This document shows, piece by piece, positions 45,242 through 56,419 of a stretch of DNA of 64,000 nt. The notes under the pieces are model-generated. The model did not search any database, had not been told where the DNA came from, and worked only from the letters and a program-made list of their open reading frames with translations. Numbering within the stretch: the stretch's first letter is position 1; each line of letters starts with the position of its first letter. The stretch covers positions 40,150,720-40,214,719 of the forward strand of contig CM046000.1 in assembly GCA_025175895.1 (NCBI GenBank), read 5' to 3'. The translations under genes were made by a program, and so were the position numbers. Source of the DNA: Wurfbainia villosa (Eukaryota > Streptophyta > Magnoliopsida > Zingiberales > Zingiberaceae).

Positions 45242-45717
45242 TATTGGATCAAAGCGGATCGCTAGAGGGGGGGGGGGTGAATAGCGATAAACCTTTTCTT
45301 TTTCGAATTTGTTTCAAAACAAATATATGCAGCGGAATGATAAATTAAAATTAAAATAGACAAATAGATTTTTACTTGGTTCGTAGCATTCGGCTACTAC
45401 TCCAAGGCTCTAGTGATCCTTGATCACACACGGAGGGCAAATCACTAAAGAACTCCTCCTTGTTAGAGGTAGGAGTTAATCGATACAAGAACACACCAAA
45501 AGCTTGAGGTAGAGGGACACTCCCCCTCTCCTCGTTACGATAATAACTCCGAGAAAATAAAGTAATAAACTGAAATAAAACTTATACCGACGTAACAAAA
45601 TAAAATCAATTTAAATCTAGACGTCGGAGAGAAAGCACTTCGTTGTCGGAGAGTTGTAGCTTTGTGGAGGCTTTTGGAAGCTTAGAATTGATGATGAAAC
45701 CCTAGGATAGTCCCTCC

Positions 45718-45728
45718 TTTTATAGCCT
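45718..45728 (-). promoter_or_regulatory. TATA box of element H LTR
   Basis: CTATAAAAGGAGG on the minus strand, downstream (in the transcription sense) of the CAGTCGACTG array by about 105 bp. Confidence 0.7.
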
Positions 45729-45831
45729 TTGAGCCCCTTTTCGAAAGGAACTTCATCCAATCAAAATTGAGCACCACTCCCCTTGAAATGAGGTGACAAG
45801 CCTTTACTCCTCGAAGCTGATCCTTGACCAT

Positions 45832-45942
45832 CAGTCGACTGATAGCCATCATCAGTCGACTAATGGCAACATCAGTCGAATGCTGATCGTAGACAGTCGA
45901 CTGTTTGATAGCAGTCGAGTCCTCCAAGTTGGCAGTCAACTA
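45832..45942 (-). repeat. Phased CAGTCGACTG palindrome array in H LTR
   Basis: CAGTCGA or CAGTCAA begins at 45832, 45853, 45873, 45894, 45912 and 45933: spacings 21, 20, 21, 18, 21. Two copies are the full palindrome CAGTCGACTG; the others differ in one to a few bases. Confidence 0.9.
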
Positions 45943-46354
45943 ATGCTAGCTGAAATGACAAGTTAGCTAAACAAAAACATTATTTCGACGGCCTCCGACC
46001 GTCCGATCTCGACCTAGACCATCGATGGGATGTATTGGGTCGGATCTACGCTTAAGCCTATCCCCGTAAGGAGGATATGACCTCATTTACACTCGCACAC
46101 ACACGAGCTTACATCGATTCTTACCGTGTCGCTTTCACTTCCGGCCTTCCACTCGATTCCTTCGGCTCCCTCCGAAGTCACTCGAGTGTCTCCTGACCAC
46201 CGCGGCTTTCTCCGGGTGTCGCTAGCCTTCAGCTCCAACGTTGGCACTTTTCTGCACACTCGATTTAGCTCGTGATATAACAATATGAGATTAACTTTCT
46301 ATCGTTTGTTATAATCAAAACTCAGGTTCGACTTAGGTGCCTACTACACCAACA

Positions 46355-46359
46355 GATGG
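46355..46359 (+). repeat. TSD of element H, right copy
   Basis: GATGG, matching 31757-31761. Removing H and one copy restores the gag frame of F across the site. Confidence 0.95.
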
Positions 46360-46760
46360 CTTATTTAAATAAGCTGGAAGTCCTTGGAGCGGAGATCAAT
46401 GGGGAAACCCAGGTCGATATCATTCTCCAATCTCTACCTAAGAGTTTTGAGCAGTTTGGCCTCAACTACAACATGAATAAGAGGTTGTATTCATAGGAGG
46501 AGGAGCTTCTGATAGAACTCCAGGCAATAGAGGGACTTTTTCGTCAGAGTTCTCAAGCTTTGGTTGCTGAGAAGGTTTCTACTTCTAAGCTGAAAGGCAA
46601 GAAGAAGAAGAAATAAGGTGTAGCAAAGATGGCGGTAGGACCTCAGGCAGGAGTGAAGAAGTCGAAAGACAAGTGCTTCACTTGCAAGAAGACTGGAGAT
46701 TGGAAGGCGGACTGCCCTAATCGAAAGCAGAACAAAGGTTTATCTTTTGGTTTAGTTGTT
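46355..46760 (+). pseudogene. Element F gag, 3' part
   Basis: Continues the gag: MAYLNKLEVLGAEINGETQ, VDIILQSLPKSFEQF, NYNMNKRLYS then a TAG (46494), EEELLIELQAIEG, a Lys-rich stretch, another stop (about 46615), and an intact zinc knuckle CFTCKKTGDWKADC apart from Asp in the His position. It leads without a break into the protease. Confidence 0.85.
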
Positions 46761-48911
46761 AAAACATGTTTAGCGGTGTTATCTACCAGTACCTGGCGTG
46801 TAGATACGGGAGCTACTGATCATGTATACAACTCTTTGCAGGGGTTCCAGGAAACCAGACGACTAGCTGAGGGGGAAATTACCGTCTATATGGGCAATGC
46901 TACGAAGATGGTGGTTATAACAGTGGGAGATGTTTATTTATCTTTTGATAGGAATAAAACTTTGGTTATGATAAATTGTTTTTATGTACCTTCATTTAGA
47001 AAGAATTTGATTTTAGTTTCTAAATTGTTTTTAGATGGATATTATATTTATTTTAATGACAAAGTTGTTATAAAAAGGAATAGGGAGATTATCTGTTCTG
47101 GTGCGTTGGTAGGAAATTTATATACTCTTGAACCAAAAGCTCCCACAATGCGAATAGAAATAAATAACTCATCTTCTAAATCTAATAAGAGAAAAGAACC
47201 TTCGAAAATGAACCAAACATATCTTTGGCATATAAGGTTAGGTCATATTAACCTGAGTAGAATTCAAAGGTTGATAGTTGATGGACCATTGGGATCATTA
47301 GTGGTGGAAGATTTCCCAACCTACTAATCTTTCTTGGAAGGTAAAATAACCATGAGGCCTTTTAAGGCCAAGGGGTATAGAGCCAAAGATGTGTTGGAAT
47401 TGGTTCATTCTGATTTGTGTAGTCCTATGTCTATCCAGGCTAAAGGTAGTTTTGAATATTTCATCTCTTTTATGTACGATTATTCAAGATGTGGATACAT
47501 TTACTTGATGCGCCACAAGTCTGAATGCTTTGACAGGTTTAAAGAATTCAAGGCTGATGTGGAGAAACGTCAAAGTAAAAGTATCAAGACACTATGATCT
47601 GATCATGGTGGTGAGTACTTCTTGGGAGAGTTTAGGAGTTACTTATCAGAGGCTGAGATTCAATCCCAACTGTCTGCACCTAGTACACCCTAGTAGAATG
47701 GTGTGGCAGAGCGAAGGAATATTACTCTTATGGAGATGGTTAGATCGATGATGAATTATTCTGAGTTACTAGATTCGTTCTGGGGGTATGCTTTGGATAC
47801 GACTATGTATATTCTGAACTTAGTACCATCTAAATCAGTACCTTCTACTCTCATAGAATTGTGGACCAAGCGAAAGCCTTGTTTGAGAAATATTCGGATT
47901 TGGGGTAGTCCAGCACATGTGCTAAAAGGAGATGCTGGTAAGTTCGAATCTCGTACAAAAGTGTGGTTGTTCGTAGGCTATCCTAGAGGAACGAAAGATG
48001 ATTTGTTCTATTGTACTAGAGATTAGAGGGTGATAGTTAGCACAGATTCCCGATTTTTTGAGGAAGACTATGTGATGAACCATAAGCTCATGAGAAAGAT
48101 TGTTCTGGAGGAATTAAGAGGGGAAGTCACTACTTCAGTACCAACGGTACAAGAAGACATACCACAATTGACTGTGCCGCGTGTTACAGAGGATACACAA
48201 GTGATACCTCATCGTAGTGGGAGGGTTGTTAGACAACTTGACAGATTTATGTTCTTGGGAGAATCTTCTGATTTAATCCCTAGAGAATATGAACCTAATC
48301 CCAAGACATATGATGAGGCAATCCAAGATAAAGATGTGGTATCTTGGCAAAGGGTGATGAATTCTGAGATAGAATCTATGGATTCAAATTAGGTCTGGGA
48401 GCTAGTAGAACCACCCAATAGTGTAAAAGCTAATGGATGCAAGTGGACCTACAAAAGAAAGAGATGATCAGACGGGAAGGTAGAGACCTTAAAAGAAAGG
48501 CTTGTTGCGAAAGGGTATACTCAGAAAGAGGGTATCGATTATGAGGAGACCTTTTTGGCGGTAGCAATGCTTAAGTCTATATGGATTCTCTTAACTATTG
48601 TTGCTCATATGGATTATAAGGTTTGGTAGATGGATGTCAAGACATCTTTCCTTAATGGAAGTCTTGAAGAAAACATCTATATGGAGAAACCAGAGGGATT
48701 CATTGCAAAGGGCAAAGAACATCTTGTGTGTAAGCTTAATCGGTCTATTTATGGATTGAAGCAAGCTTCGAGATCTTGGAACATCTATTTTGATGAGGTA
48801 ATACAATCATATGGATTTATTCAAAGTCCGGATGAGTCTTGTGTATACAAGAGATGTGACAGAAACGTAGTGGTATTTCTTGTACTTTACGTAGATGACA
48901 TTTTGCTCATT
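46761..48911 (+). pseudogene. Element F pol part 1: protease, integrase, RT start
   Basis: Protease WRVDTGATDHV (about 46795) keeps the catalytic DTGA. Pre-integrase WHIRLGHINL. Integrase: VLELVHSDLC (first Asp), the stretch YIYLMRHKSECFDRFKEF that E1, E2 and G lack, SDHGGEYF (second Asp; Arg before it is part of a TGA stop), NGVAERRN (Glu) after two stops. RT: DVVSWQRVMNSEI, RLVAKGYTQKEGIDYEET, MDVKTSFLNGSLEENIYM, GLKQASRSWN and an intact YVDD (about 48890), directly followed by the 570-bp insertion. At least eight stops. Confidence 0.85.
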
Positions 48912-49481
48912 TTTTTTTATGAAAGGTAAATATATATCATCAAAGAAAAGCACAAACATACAGTAGCCTAGGGTTCATGCTCATGTCATGTCTGATGAAG
49001 TGTAAGATCTGAGATGTATCTCGGCTGCAGCGTACAAGTGCTTTCATGGGTACCACCTCTCTCATGGCCTCTCGCTCTCTCACTCTATACATCAACACCT
49101 ACATGTCCAACCCTTGTGTACAACGCATGTGTATCCTCCTTGTCTCTTACCCGTGCATGGTATCAATCTGTAGCTGACTCTCCATGTGTCCCGTCCTACA
49201 TTGCCTTGCCTCCTACACGTTTCTCCAATTGTCAATTTTGGCAAGTGACCAACCAATAATGTATTTGCCATGTCTTTACCGTAGCCATTTGCTACGAACT
49301 AGATAGGCCATTCAGATGGGCCTATTCACCTCTAGTAGGCTTTTTGGCCAAGCCTCAACCATAAACGGATTTAGCACGTCTTTACCGTAGCCATTTGCTA
49401 CGGACTAGATAGGCCATTGTGGGTGGGCCTATTCACCCTCCCTCATCAAAAATCTCTATTTACTAGAACTTGAATTTCTTT
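48912..49481 (-). mobile_element. Poly(A)-tailed non-LTR-type insertion in F RT
   Basis: The RT reads ...DDILLI then, after 570 foreign bases, GNNVKVLSDV. On the minus strand the insert ends TATATTTACCTTTCATAAAAAAAAA, a poly(A)-type end like plant LINE 3' ends, so it may be a 5'-truncated LINE or a SINE-like element. Two direct repeats (49271-49330, 49378-49437) each contain the hairpin CCGTAGC-CATTT-GCTACGG (one base off in the first). No clear target duplication could be fixed. Confidence 0.6.
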
Positions 49482-50430
49482 TTGGCAACAATGTCAAAGT
49501 GTTATCAGATGTAAGGGTATGGTTATCCAAAAAATTTGATATGAAGGATTTGGGAGAAGTGGGACACATCCTTGGGATCAAGGTTATAAGGGATCGCAAG
49601 AAAAAGATGTTGTACTTATCTCAAGCATCATACAAAGACACTATTCTAGCTTGTTTTAGCATGCAGAACTCCAAGAAAGGTTTTCTACCTTTTCGGAATG
49701 GAGTACCTTTATCTAAAGAGATGTGTCCTAGAACATCAAAGGAGATAGAGGAGATGAAGGAGGTTCCTTATTCTTCGGCGGTAGGAAGCCTCATCTATGT
49801 TATGTTATGTACGAAGCTGGATATCTGTTTTGCCGTGGGCATGGTTAGCAGATATTAGAGTAATCCAGGATAGGGACATTGGACTACGATAAAGCATATA
49901 TTGAAGTACCTAAGAAGGACTAGGGATTATATGTTGGTATACCAGACAGATCAATTACTCCCTGTGGGTTACACAGATTATGACTTCTAATCAGATAGGG
50001 ATAACAATAAGTCTACCTTTGGTTTTGTGTTTACTTTGAGAGGTGGAGCCATTGTATGGAGGAGTGCCAAGCAAAAATGCATGGCAGACTCCACCATGGA
50101 AGCTGAGTATGTGACAGCCTTTGAGATAGCCAAAGAAGTTGTATGGCTCAGGAACTTCTTGATGGACATTGATGTGATTCCTGATTTGCCCAGAACTATG
50201 GCAATTTTTTGTGATAACAGTGGTGCAGATGTAAACTCGAAGGAACCACGAGTCCCTAAGGCAAATAAACACATAGAGTGCAAGTACCACCTGATATGAG
50301 AGATCGTAAAGCGAGGAGAAGTTGATGTCGCCAAGATTGCATCAGAGGATAACCTGGCAGATCCTTTCACTAAGGCACTTCGAGTGAGATCTTTTGATAG
50401 ACATGTACAAAGAATGGGTATCAGATGTAT
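49482..50430 (+). pseudogene. Element F pol part 2: RT end and RNase H
   Basis: VRVWLSKKFDMKDLGEVGHILGIKV, YKDTILACFSMQNSKKG, EVPYSSAVGSLIYVMLC, then RNase H: YTDYDF (first Asp; a TAA follows), STMEAEYVTAFE (Glu), FCDNSGADVNS (Asp), and EDNLADPFTKAL (last Asp). Stops near 49857, 49870, 49989, 50297. It ends MGIRCMVV before the PPT. Confidence 0.85.
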
Positions 50431-50460
50431 GGTAGTTTAATGGCAACATAGTATTTTAGT

Positions 50461-50473
50461 ATAAGTGGGAGAT
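50461..50473 (+). other. Element F polypurine tract
   Basis: ATAAGTGGGAGAT adjoining the LTR start TGTTGCGATG. Confidence 0.85.
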
Positions 50474-51890
50474 TGTTGCGATGTATACTGAAAGCCTAGC
50501 CTTTGTATGAACATCTTCATTATGAAATAAGAATCACATGATCATTATTTGCATTCTTGCATATTGTCTGATACTTTACATTGTAGATAACATGGTGTGT
50601 GGTGTCACACAGAAGATCATGTTATCAGTTCCTGTAGAGTATAAGTAGAGGCTCACAACCAAGATGGTTTTGGACAAACCATTGGTATGGTTGTAGTGTG
50701 ATTTGGTATTGGTTTATCTTGACCATAAAATTACACTAGTACACTTTGTGTGTATTGAGCTTGACTGACTTAGAGGTGATTCAATTTATACTGACTATAT
50801 AATTGAATTGGACCTCAGATATTATAGTGTACATGCTCTTAATCTTAATATAATAACGGGTACATGTACTTAGTATTTATTTCTTTGATATACCAATGGG
50901 CGAGATTAATGTGTTAAATCGATAGGTCTGGTAAGTTGGAAAATAATATTATTTACATGGTGTGACGTTGATTATAGGAGGAAACCGTGTCCTATATACT
51001 AGGATGATGATGTCCCCTTTAGGAGCTCATAATGTTCATCATGTAAATCCTACAGGTAGACATGGTCCAATATGATGATATGGATGAGTGGTACTACTAA
51101 AGGAGTTAGATATTAATTAATTAAATTGTCAGTAATTTAATTAATTAATGGACATTCGATATCTTCAACACGGGAAGACATTTTATACAAATAATATGTG
51201 GAGCCCATATTTAAATATGGGGGTCGGTGAGGTAGATCAATGATAATCCTCTACTGGAATGAATCATCATTAATGGATTGGATTTTATGTGATTCGAATC
51301 CATTGGGTGGCCAAGATCCAACTCCTCCTCATGGTCCCTATTGTAGCATATTATAAATACCTCATGAAGCTTAGATCTATATAAGAAAAGGAAGAGGCTT
51401 GGGCGGTAAAAAAAAAACCTAGGGTTTATTGTTGGCATGGAAGAGGCTTGGGCGACAAGCAAGGTTGGGTGGCTAGGGTTTGGTGGCTTTTCTCCTAGTG
51501 CCAGTGGCAACACACGGGTGGCTAGGGTTTTGGTTTTTCCTTTCCTTTCCTTTACTTGGCCGGCACTCCTTCACCCTCTCCCCTTGCCCGACGGCAACAA
51601 GAGATCTCTTGGTCGGCGTATCCTTCCCTCTCCTTAGGGCCGGCAGCAACCTTACTTGGAGTTTGGTGGTCGGCACAAGCAAGGAGAAGAAGGGAGGGTT
51701 ATCTTCCCTTGTTCAGAGTGAGCAAGGAAGGGAAGATACGAGATCTAGGACGCTTTGACTCTTGGAAGATTGTCGCCCACACAACATCCAAGAGGAGGAT
51801 AAGAATACAATAGAAGATCAAGAGGTAAAACAAGAGGTATAATCTTGTTTAGTTTTGATTCTAGTTCTCTTGTATTTTGTATGTTATTGA
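50474..51890 (+). repeat. Element F 3' LTR, truncated
   Basis: Colinear with the 5' LTR from its start to TGTTATTGA (51890). The last part, corresponding to about 30050-30306, is absent because another LTR (K) begins there. TATTATAAATACC occurs near 51350. Confidence 0.85.
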
Positions 51891-52597
51891 TGTTGGGATG
51901 TTTACTAAAAGCCTAGCCTTTGTATGAACATCTTCATTTTGGAATGAGAATCACATGATCATTGTTTGCATATTTATAGTTATGCATATTGTCTAATACT
52001 TTATATTATAGATAACATGGTGTGTGGTGTCGCACAGAAGATCATGTTATCAGTTCCTTGTAGAGTATAAGTAGAGGCTCACAACCAAGATGGTTTTGGA
52101 CAAACCATTGGCATGGTTGTTGTGTAATTTGGTATTGGTTTATCTTGACCATAGAATTACACTAGTACACTTTGTGTGTATTGAGCATGACTGACTTAGA
52201 GGTGATTCAATTTATTGCTAACTACATAATTGAATCAGACCTCAGATATTATGGTGTACATGCTCTTAATCCCGATATAATAACGGGCACATGTACTTAA
52301 TATTTATTTCTTAGATTTGCCAATGGACGAGATTTATGTGTTAAATCCATAGGTCCAGTAAGTTGGGAAATATTGATTATAGGAGGAAATTGTATCCTAT
52401 GTACTAGGATGATGATATCCCCTTGAGGAGCTCATAAGGATCATCATGTAAATCCTACAGGTGAGCTTGGTCCAACATGATGATAAGGTTGAGTGGTACT
52501 ACTCAGGGAGTTAGATGTTAATTAATTAATTGTCAGTAAATTAATTAATTAACCGGCATTCGATATCATAAACATGGGGAGATATTTGTACAATTAA
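51891..52597 (+). repeat. LTR fragment K
   Basis: Starts TGTTGGGATGTTTACTAAAAGCC, an F-like LTR start, directly at the break of F's 3' LTR, and stays colinear with F LTR for 707 bp until the D' LTR begins. Neither the rest of K nor an internal region is found. Confidence 0.75.
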
Positions 52598-54819
52598 TGT
52601 TGGGTTTCTGCCACCACAGCGAGTGTGTGTTCGAACATGTTTCGTAAACATGTGCACAGGGGAAGAAATAAAAAGCAATAAATCTAATTTATTACAACAC
52701 ACAAACCACACGTATGCATAGTACAATATGTGTAGACATAATCGTAATTTTAAATTTTGCAAAAAAAAGAAAATTACTCTACATATACCTGACGTATCAC
52801 GTGTAGCTGGAAAGACATCAACCGGAGCGACTCTCGCTAGAATTGTCTCTATTCGTATCCATGTCGAGTATCGTCGGGATGATTTCACAAAGCCACAAGC
52901 CTCGTCTTCGTATGAGTCACTAGCCTCGTGTTGAAGACGATGTGATCGAGACAAGATTACAATCCGAATCAAAATTCGGATTCGAAAATGAGTCCCCAAA
53001 ACTCGCTTCTCCGGAGAGGTATTCGTCAACCATTTAACGAATCCTTCGTCCTCCACCTATGAGGATTATCGGATATCGAATCCCCGGCAAGGTAGCCACT
53101 GTTGAAGTTCCAAACGTCATCCAAATGACGCTCCGACACAAAGGAAACAAGCTGTCTAGGAAACTGGACAGCTTGGTGGAGGATGTTCCTCCGGCCAAAG
53201 AGGATGGCCGGCCAATCCTTGGTCGCCGAAAGCTAGGTGAGTCACCGGAGGGTTACTGGAGGAGTGGCCGGCAGCAGCTGGACGTCGACAGCAAGGGTGG
53301 ACGGTGGCAAAAAGCTGGGCGGCGTGGAACCCTTGGGCGGTGGCAAGGAGAAGAGAGGGAGAGGGTTGGGCGGCTAGGTTTTTCCAACAACCAAAAGTTC
53401 TCCATGAAAATCCCTTAAGTCATGTTTTATAGAGAACACATTCTCCTAATGGTTATTGGTTCATAACCAAACCCCGTTAATCCGCTCCAATAACTTAAGT
53501 TAAAATAAACCAAACCGCATTGGTCTATTTTAAGTTAAAATGAACCGAACCAACTTTTTGTTCATTCGTTTAAAACAAACCAAACCCCTTTGGTTTATTC
53601 TTCACCATTGGATTAGAACCAAACCAATTTGGTTCATCCATCATGTCTTCATAAGACATGGCCCATCCACGCTTCCATTGCGACCAAAACGATTTCATGC
53701 TCGATCCTTGTTTGGTCCAACCAAACCTAGTTTCTCTCGGTATAAGAATCTCATTCTCAAGCTCGTTTTAAATTCTTCGGATTATGCTAGTTGTGCATAT
53801 GACCAAATAGGTTCTCGGTTTATATTGGCCGTCTATAATTAACCATTAACTATAGATTGATCATGAGCAGCACCTAGTAGTACATCATGATCCCCAATTA
53901 ACCGAAAGATCAACGATTGATCCAGAGCTATTTCTGAAACCCTTCAGCAGCTACAATGAATCGTGCCCCATTCCTTTCACTCATCTTATATCGACATGGT
54001 TAAGGACATGGTCTATAGTGTCAGTCCCCACTAGGTTGACTACGTCACACGTAGCCCAAGTATCATTTTCTCGTCCTACGGATTCTTATTACTGCACATG
54101 TATCCAAGAGTACCTTACTCTAAACATGTAATACTTTGGCCAAAGACTTTATTAAAAATTCAACGAGTGGCCATGGGTATACATCTCCTCGCAAGGAGTG
54201 GTGAATCCTTTATAGGCTATTCAAACACCTTCGATCACTTCAACTTATTCCCAATCATCCCGGGTCCACATCTCCTCAGAGATGCTTGCTTAATATGTCA
54301 AAGTATAAGTCTTCATGACCAAGATGACTTGAATACCGCAAGTCAAAGAAACATCGCACTTAAGCTGCAGTAAGAACTTCATTGACATATCTATATATGC
54401 AGAGAACCATATAAAGTTTTAAAGCTGGTCACTCCAATGAACTAGTTACCATAACTAGCATCTACGATTAACTCCAGACATCACAATGTATCCAGCCAGT
54501 GAGAATTAGCTGCTTGGATACACCAAGGAGTATACCTCGTGCTAGTCTCGACAGAATTGATGGTGTTCAAATCCATCAATTCATCGACTAGGGATAATTT
54601 TGATACATCACAATTACACATGTAGAGATACTCACTAGTTGTGATCCAATCACAAATTCTCTCATGCTGTGAATCGTATCATGGACATTCAGTAAATGAG
54701 TTTAAGATCTAATCAAATACATGAAAACATGTATACTCAAATAGTGAATATTCATTTATCATATAAATGGTTCAACCATAAGGCGATTGCCTTAGGACAC
54801 CTCTCATATATTACTAACA
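52598..54819 (-). repeat. Element D' 3' LTR
   Basis: 2222 bp, ends TGTTAG and CCAACA, next to the PPT. The long LTR is typical of Angela-like elements. The ORF at 52541-53056 across its edge has no domain and is taken as chance. Confidence 0.85.
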
Positions 54820-54832
54820 AACTCCCACTTGG
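54820..54832 (-). other. Element D' polypurine tract
   Basis: CCAAGTGGGAGTT on the minus strand right before TGTTAGTAAT. Confidence 0.8.
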
Positions 54833-54839
54833 CTTAATG

Positions 54840-56419
54840 TCAATCGCTACGGTATCCAATACCATAAGCTCTAACATGACCCTCAAACTTACTTTGAGGT
54901 AATGCCTTAGTTAAAGGATCTGCTAGGCTCCTTTTAGTGGGAATCTACTCAATTTGTATTTCATTCCTACTAATGACCTCTCTGATCAGATGATAACGGC
55001 GAAGCACATGTTTAGATCATCGATGAGAGTACATCAAGTTCAGAGATGAACTTCATGATCCAAACCACTTCCTTTGCTGTAATGTATTCTGCCTTAGTGG
55101 CAGAATCCGCAATAGTGTCAAGCTTGGAACCTTTCCAACTTATTGCACCCCCATTCAAGGTGAACACGTACCCAGACGGAGACCTAGAATCATCCTTATC
55201 TGTCTGGAGGCTGGCATCCGTATACCCGTGTATCACCATGTCCCCTTCTCCATATATTAGGAACACATCCTTAGTTCTTCTTAATTACTTAAGGATCATC
55301 TTAATAGCCACCCAGTGATCGATTCCTGGATTAGACTGGTATCTGCTCGTGACACTCAGAGTATATGATACATCGGGCCTCGTACATAACATAGCATACA
55401 TGATAGATCATATTGCGGATGCATAGGGAATCTTACTCATGCAAATCCTCTCGTCTTCTATGCGCGGACACATGGACTTCAAAAGGTGTATCCCATGCCT
55501 GATGGGAAGGTAACCTTTCTTGGATTCCGACATGCTAAACCTCTTTAGCACTCAGTCTATATATGTGGACTACGAAAGACCAAGAAACCGTATCGATCTA
55601 TCCATATAGATCTTAATCCTGAGGATGTAGGTTGCTTCTCCCAGGTCTTTCATGGAGAATGTCTTGGACAACCAAATCTTAACTGACTGTAAGACTTAAA
55701 CATCGTTTCTTATAAGTAATATGTCATCGACATACAATACTAGGAACACGACTGTACTCCCACTAACCTTCTTGTACACATAAGGTTCATCTGGATTTTG
55801 TGAGAAATCAAACTTTTTGATTGTCTCATCAAAACGAATATTTCAGATCCTGGATGCTTGCTTCAATCCATATATGGACCGTCGCAATTTGCATACCTTG
55901 GTTTTATCAACCGATGTGAAACTCTCAGGCTGTATCATATACACATCCTCGAGTAGGTTTCCATTAAGGAAAGCTATTTTCACATCCATCTGTCATATCT
56001 TATAATCATAATGAGCCGCTATGGCCAGTAGCATCCAAATGGATTTAAGCATAGCAACATGCAAATAGGTTTCGTCATAATCAACACCTTGCTTTTGATG
56101 ATATCCTTTCGCCACCAATCTAGCCTTATAGGTAATCACATTACCATCCATGTCGGTTTTCTTTTTGAAAACCCACTTGCACCCTATAGGCATTATGCCT
56201 TCAAGTGGATCAACCAAGTTCCAAACTTGATTTTCATACATGGAATCCATTTCCGACTTCATGGCTTCAAGCCATTTGTCCCTTTCTCAACTTTTCAGAA
56301 CTTCTTCATAATTGGTAGGCTCCTCATCATCAATGAGTAACACGTCGTTTGATTCACTTACAAGAAATCCATATCTCTCAGGAATGTTGCGTGTCCTACC
56401 AGATCTACGAAGATGTGGT
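54840..56419 (-). pseudogene. Element D' RT and RNase H
   Basis: Minus strand from 56400: ERYGFLVSESNDVLLIDD, NQVWNLVDPLEGIMP (56262-55993), GCKWVFKKKTDMDGN, RLVAKGYHQKQGVDYDET, AAHYDYKI, then WQMDVKIAFLNGNL (frame change), SIYGLKQAS, LVLYVDDILLI with intact active site (about 55730). RNase H at 55266-55012: HGYTDASLQTDKDD, PSGYVFTLNGGAISWK, DSATKAEYI. It lacks the final RNase H portion in frame. Several stops. Confidence 0.8.

Larger units (their letters stand above)
31762..46354 (-). mobile_element. Element H: Sirevirus-like element inserted in F gag
   Basis: Complete insertion with LTRs of 1113 bp (5', 45242-46354) and 1110 bp (3', 31762-32871) and a perfect GATGG target duplication. Minus-strand order: LTR, PBS, gag (45024-43439), spacer, protease, integrase, RT, RNase H, 3' UTR, LTR. 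RNase H is itself split by element I. Without I, H is about 8.7 kb. Pol retains long open stretches, suggesting H is younger than its host F. Confidence 0.95.
45242..46354 (-). repeat. Element H 5' LTR
   Basis: Minus-strand start TGTTGGTGTAGTAGGCACC at 46354, end GATCCAATA at 45242 (terminal CA changed to TA). It has a six-copy palindrome array (45832-45942), TATA box near 45720, and the U5 hairpin with 7-bp stem ATCGCTA/TAGCGAT and an 11-G loop run at 45258-45288. Confidence 0.9.
28614..51890 (+). mobile_element. Element F: Tork/Angela-like host element carrying the nested H and I
   Basis: 5' LTR 28614-30306, PBS, leader, gag start (31350-31761), then 14.6 kb of inserted element H, gag end and pol (46355-50430), PPT and 3' LTR (50474-51890, truncated). 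Without H, I and the 570-bp insertion, F would be about 8.1 kb. Unlike E1, E2 and G it keeps the full gag core and full-length integrase, but pol has many stops. LTRs lack the 27-bp array of E and G. Confidence 0.9.
52598..56419 (-). mobile_element. Element D': 3' part of a long-LTR Angela-like copia element
   Basis: Minus-strand order: RT (from 56419), RNase H, PPT (54830-54820) and a 2222-bp LTR (54819-52598). Integrase, gag and 5' LTR are missing where the G LTR begins. LTR runs TGTTAGTAATATATG to AACCCAACA. The LTR pairs with fragment D (14470-16630) as the same family. Confidence 0.85.

Noticed and set aside
52541..53056. 171-codon ORF on the minus strand
   Set aside because: It spans the border between LTR K and the D' LTR; its sequence is LTR in both parts and it is not open in the matching LTR fragment D.
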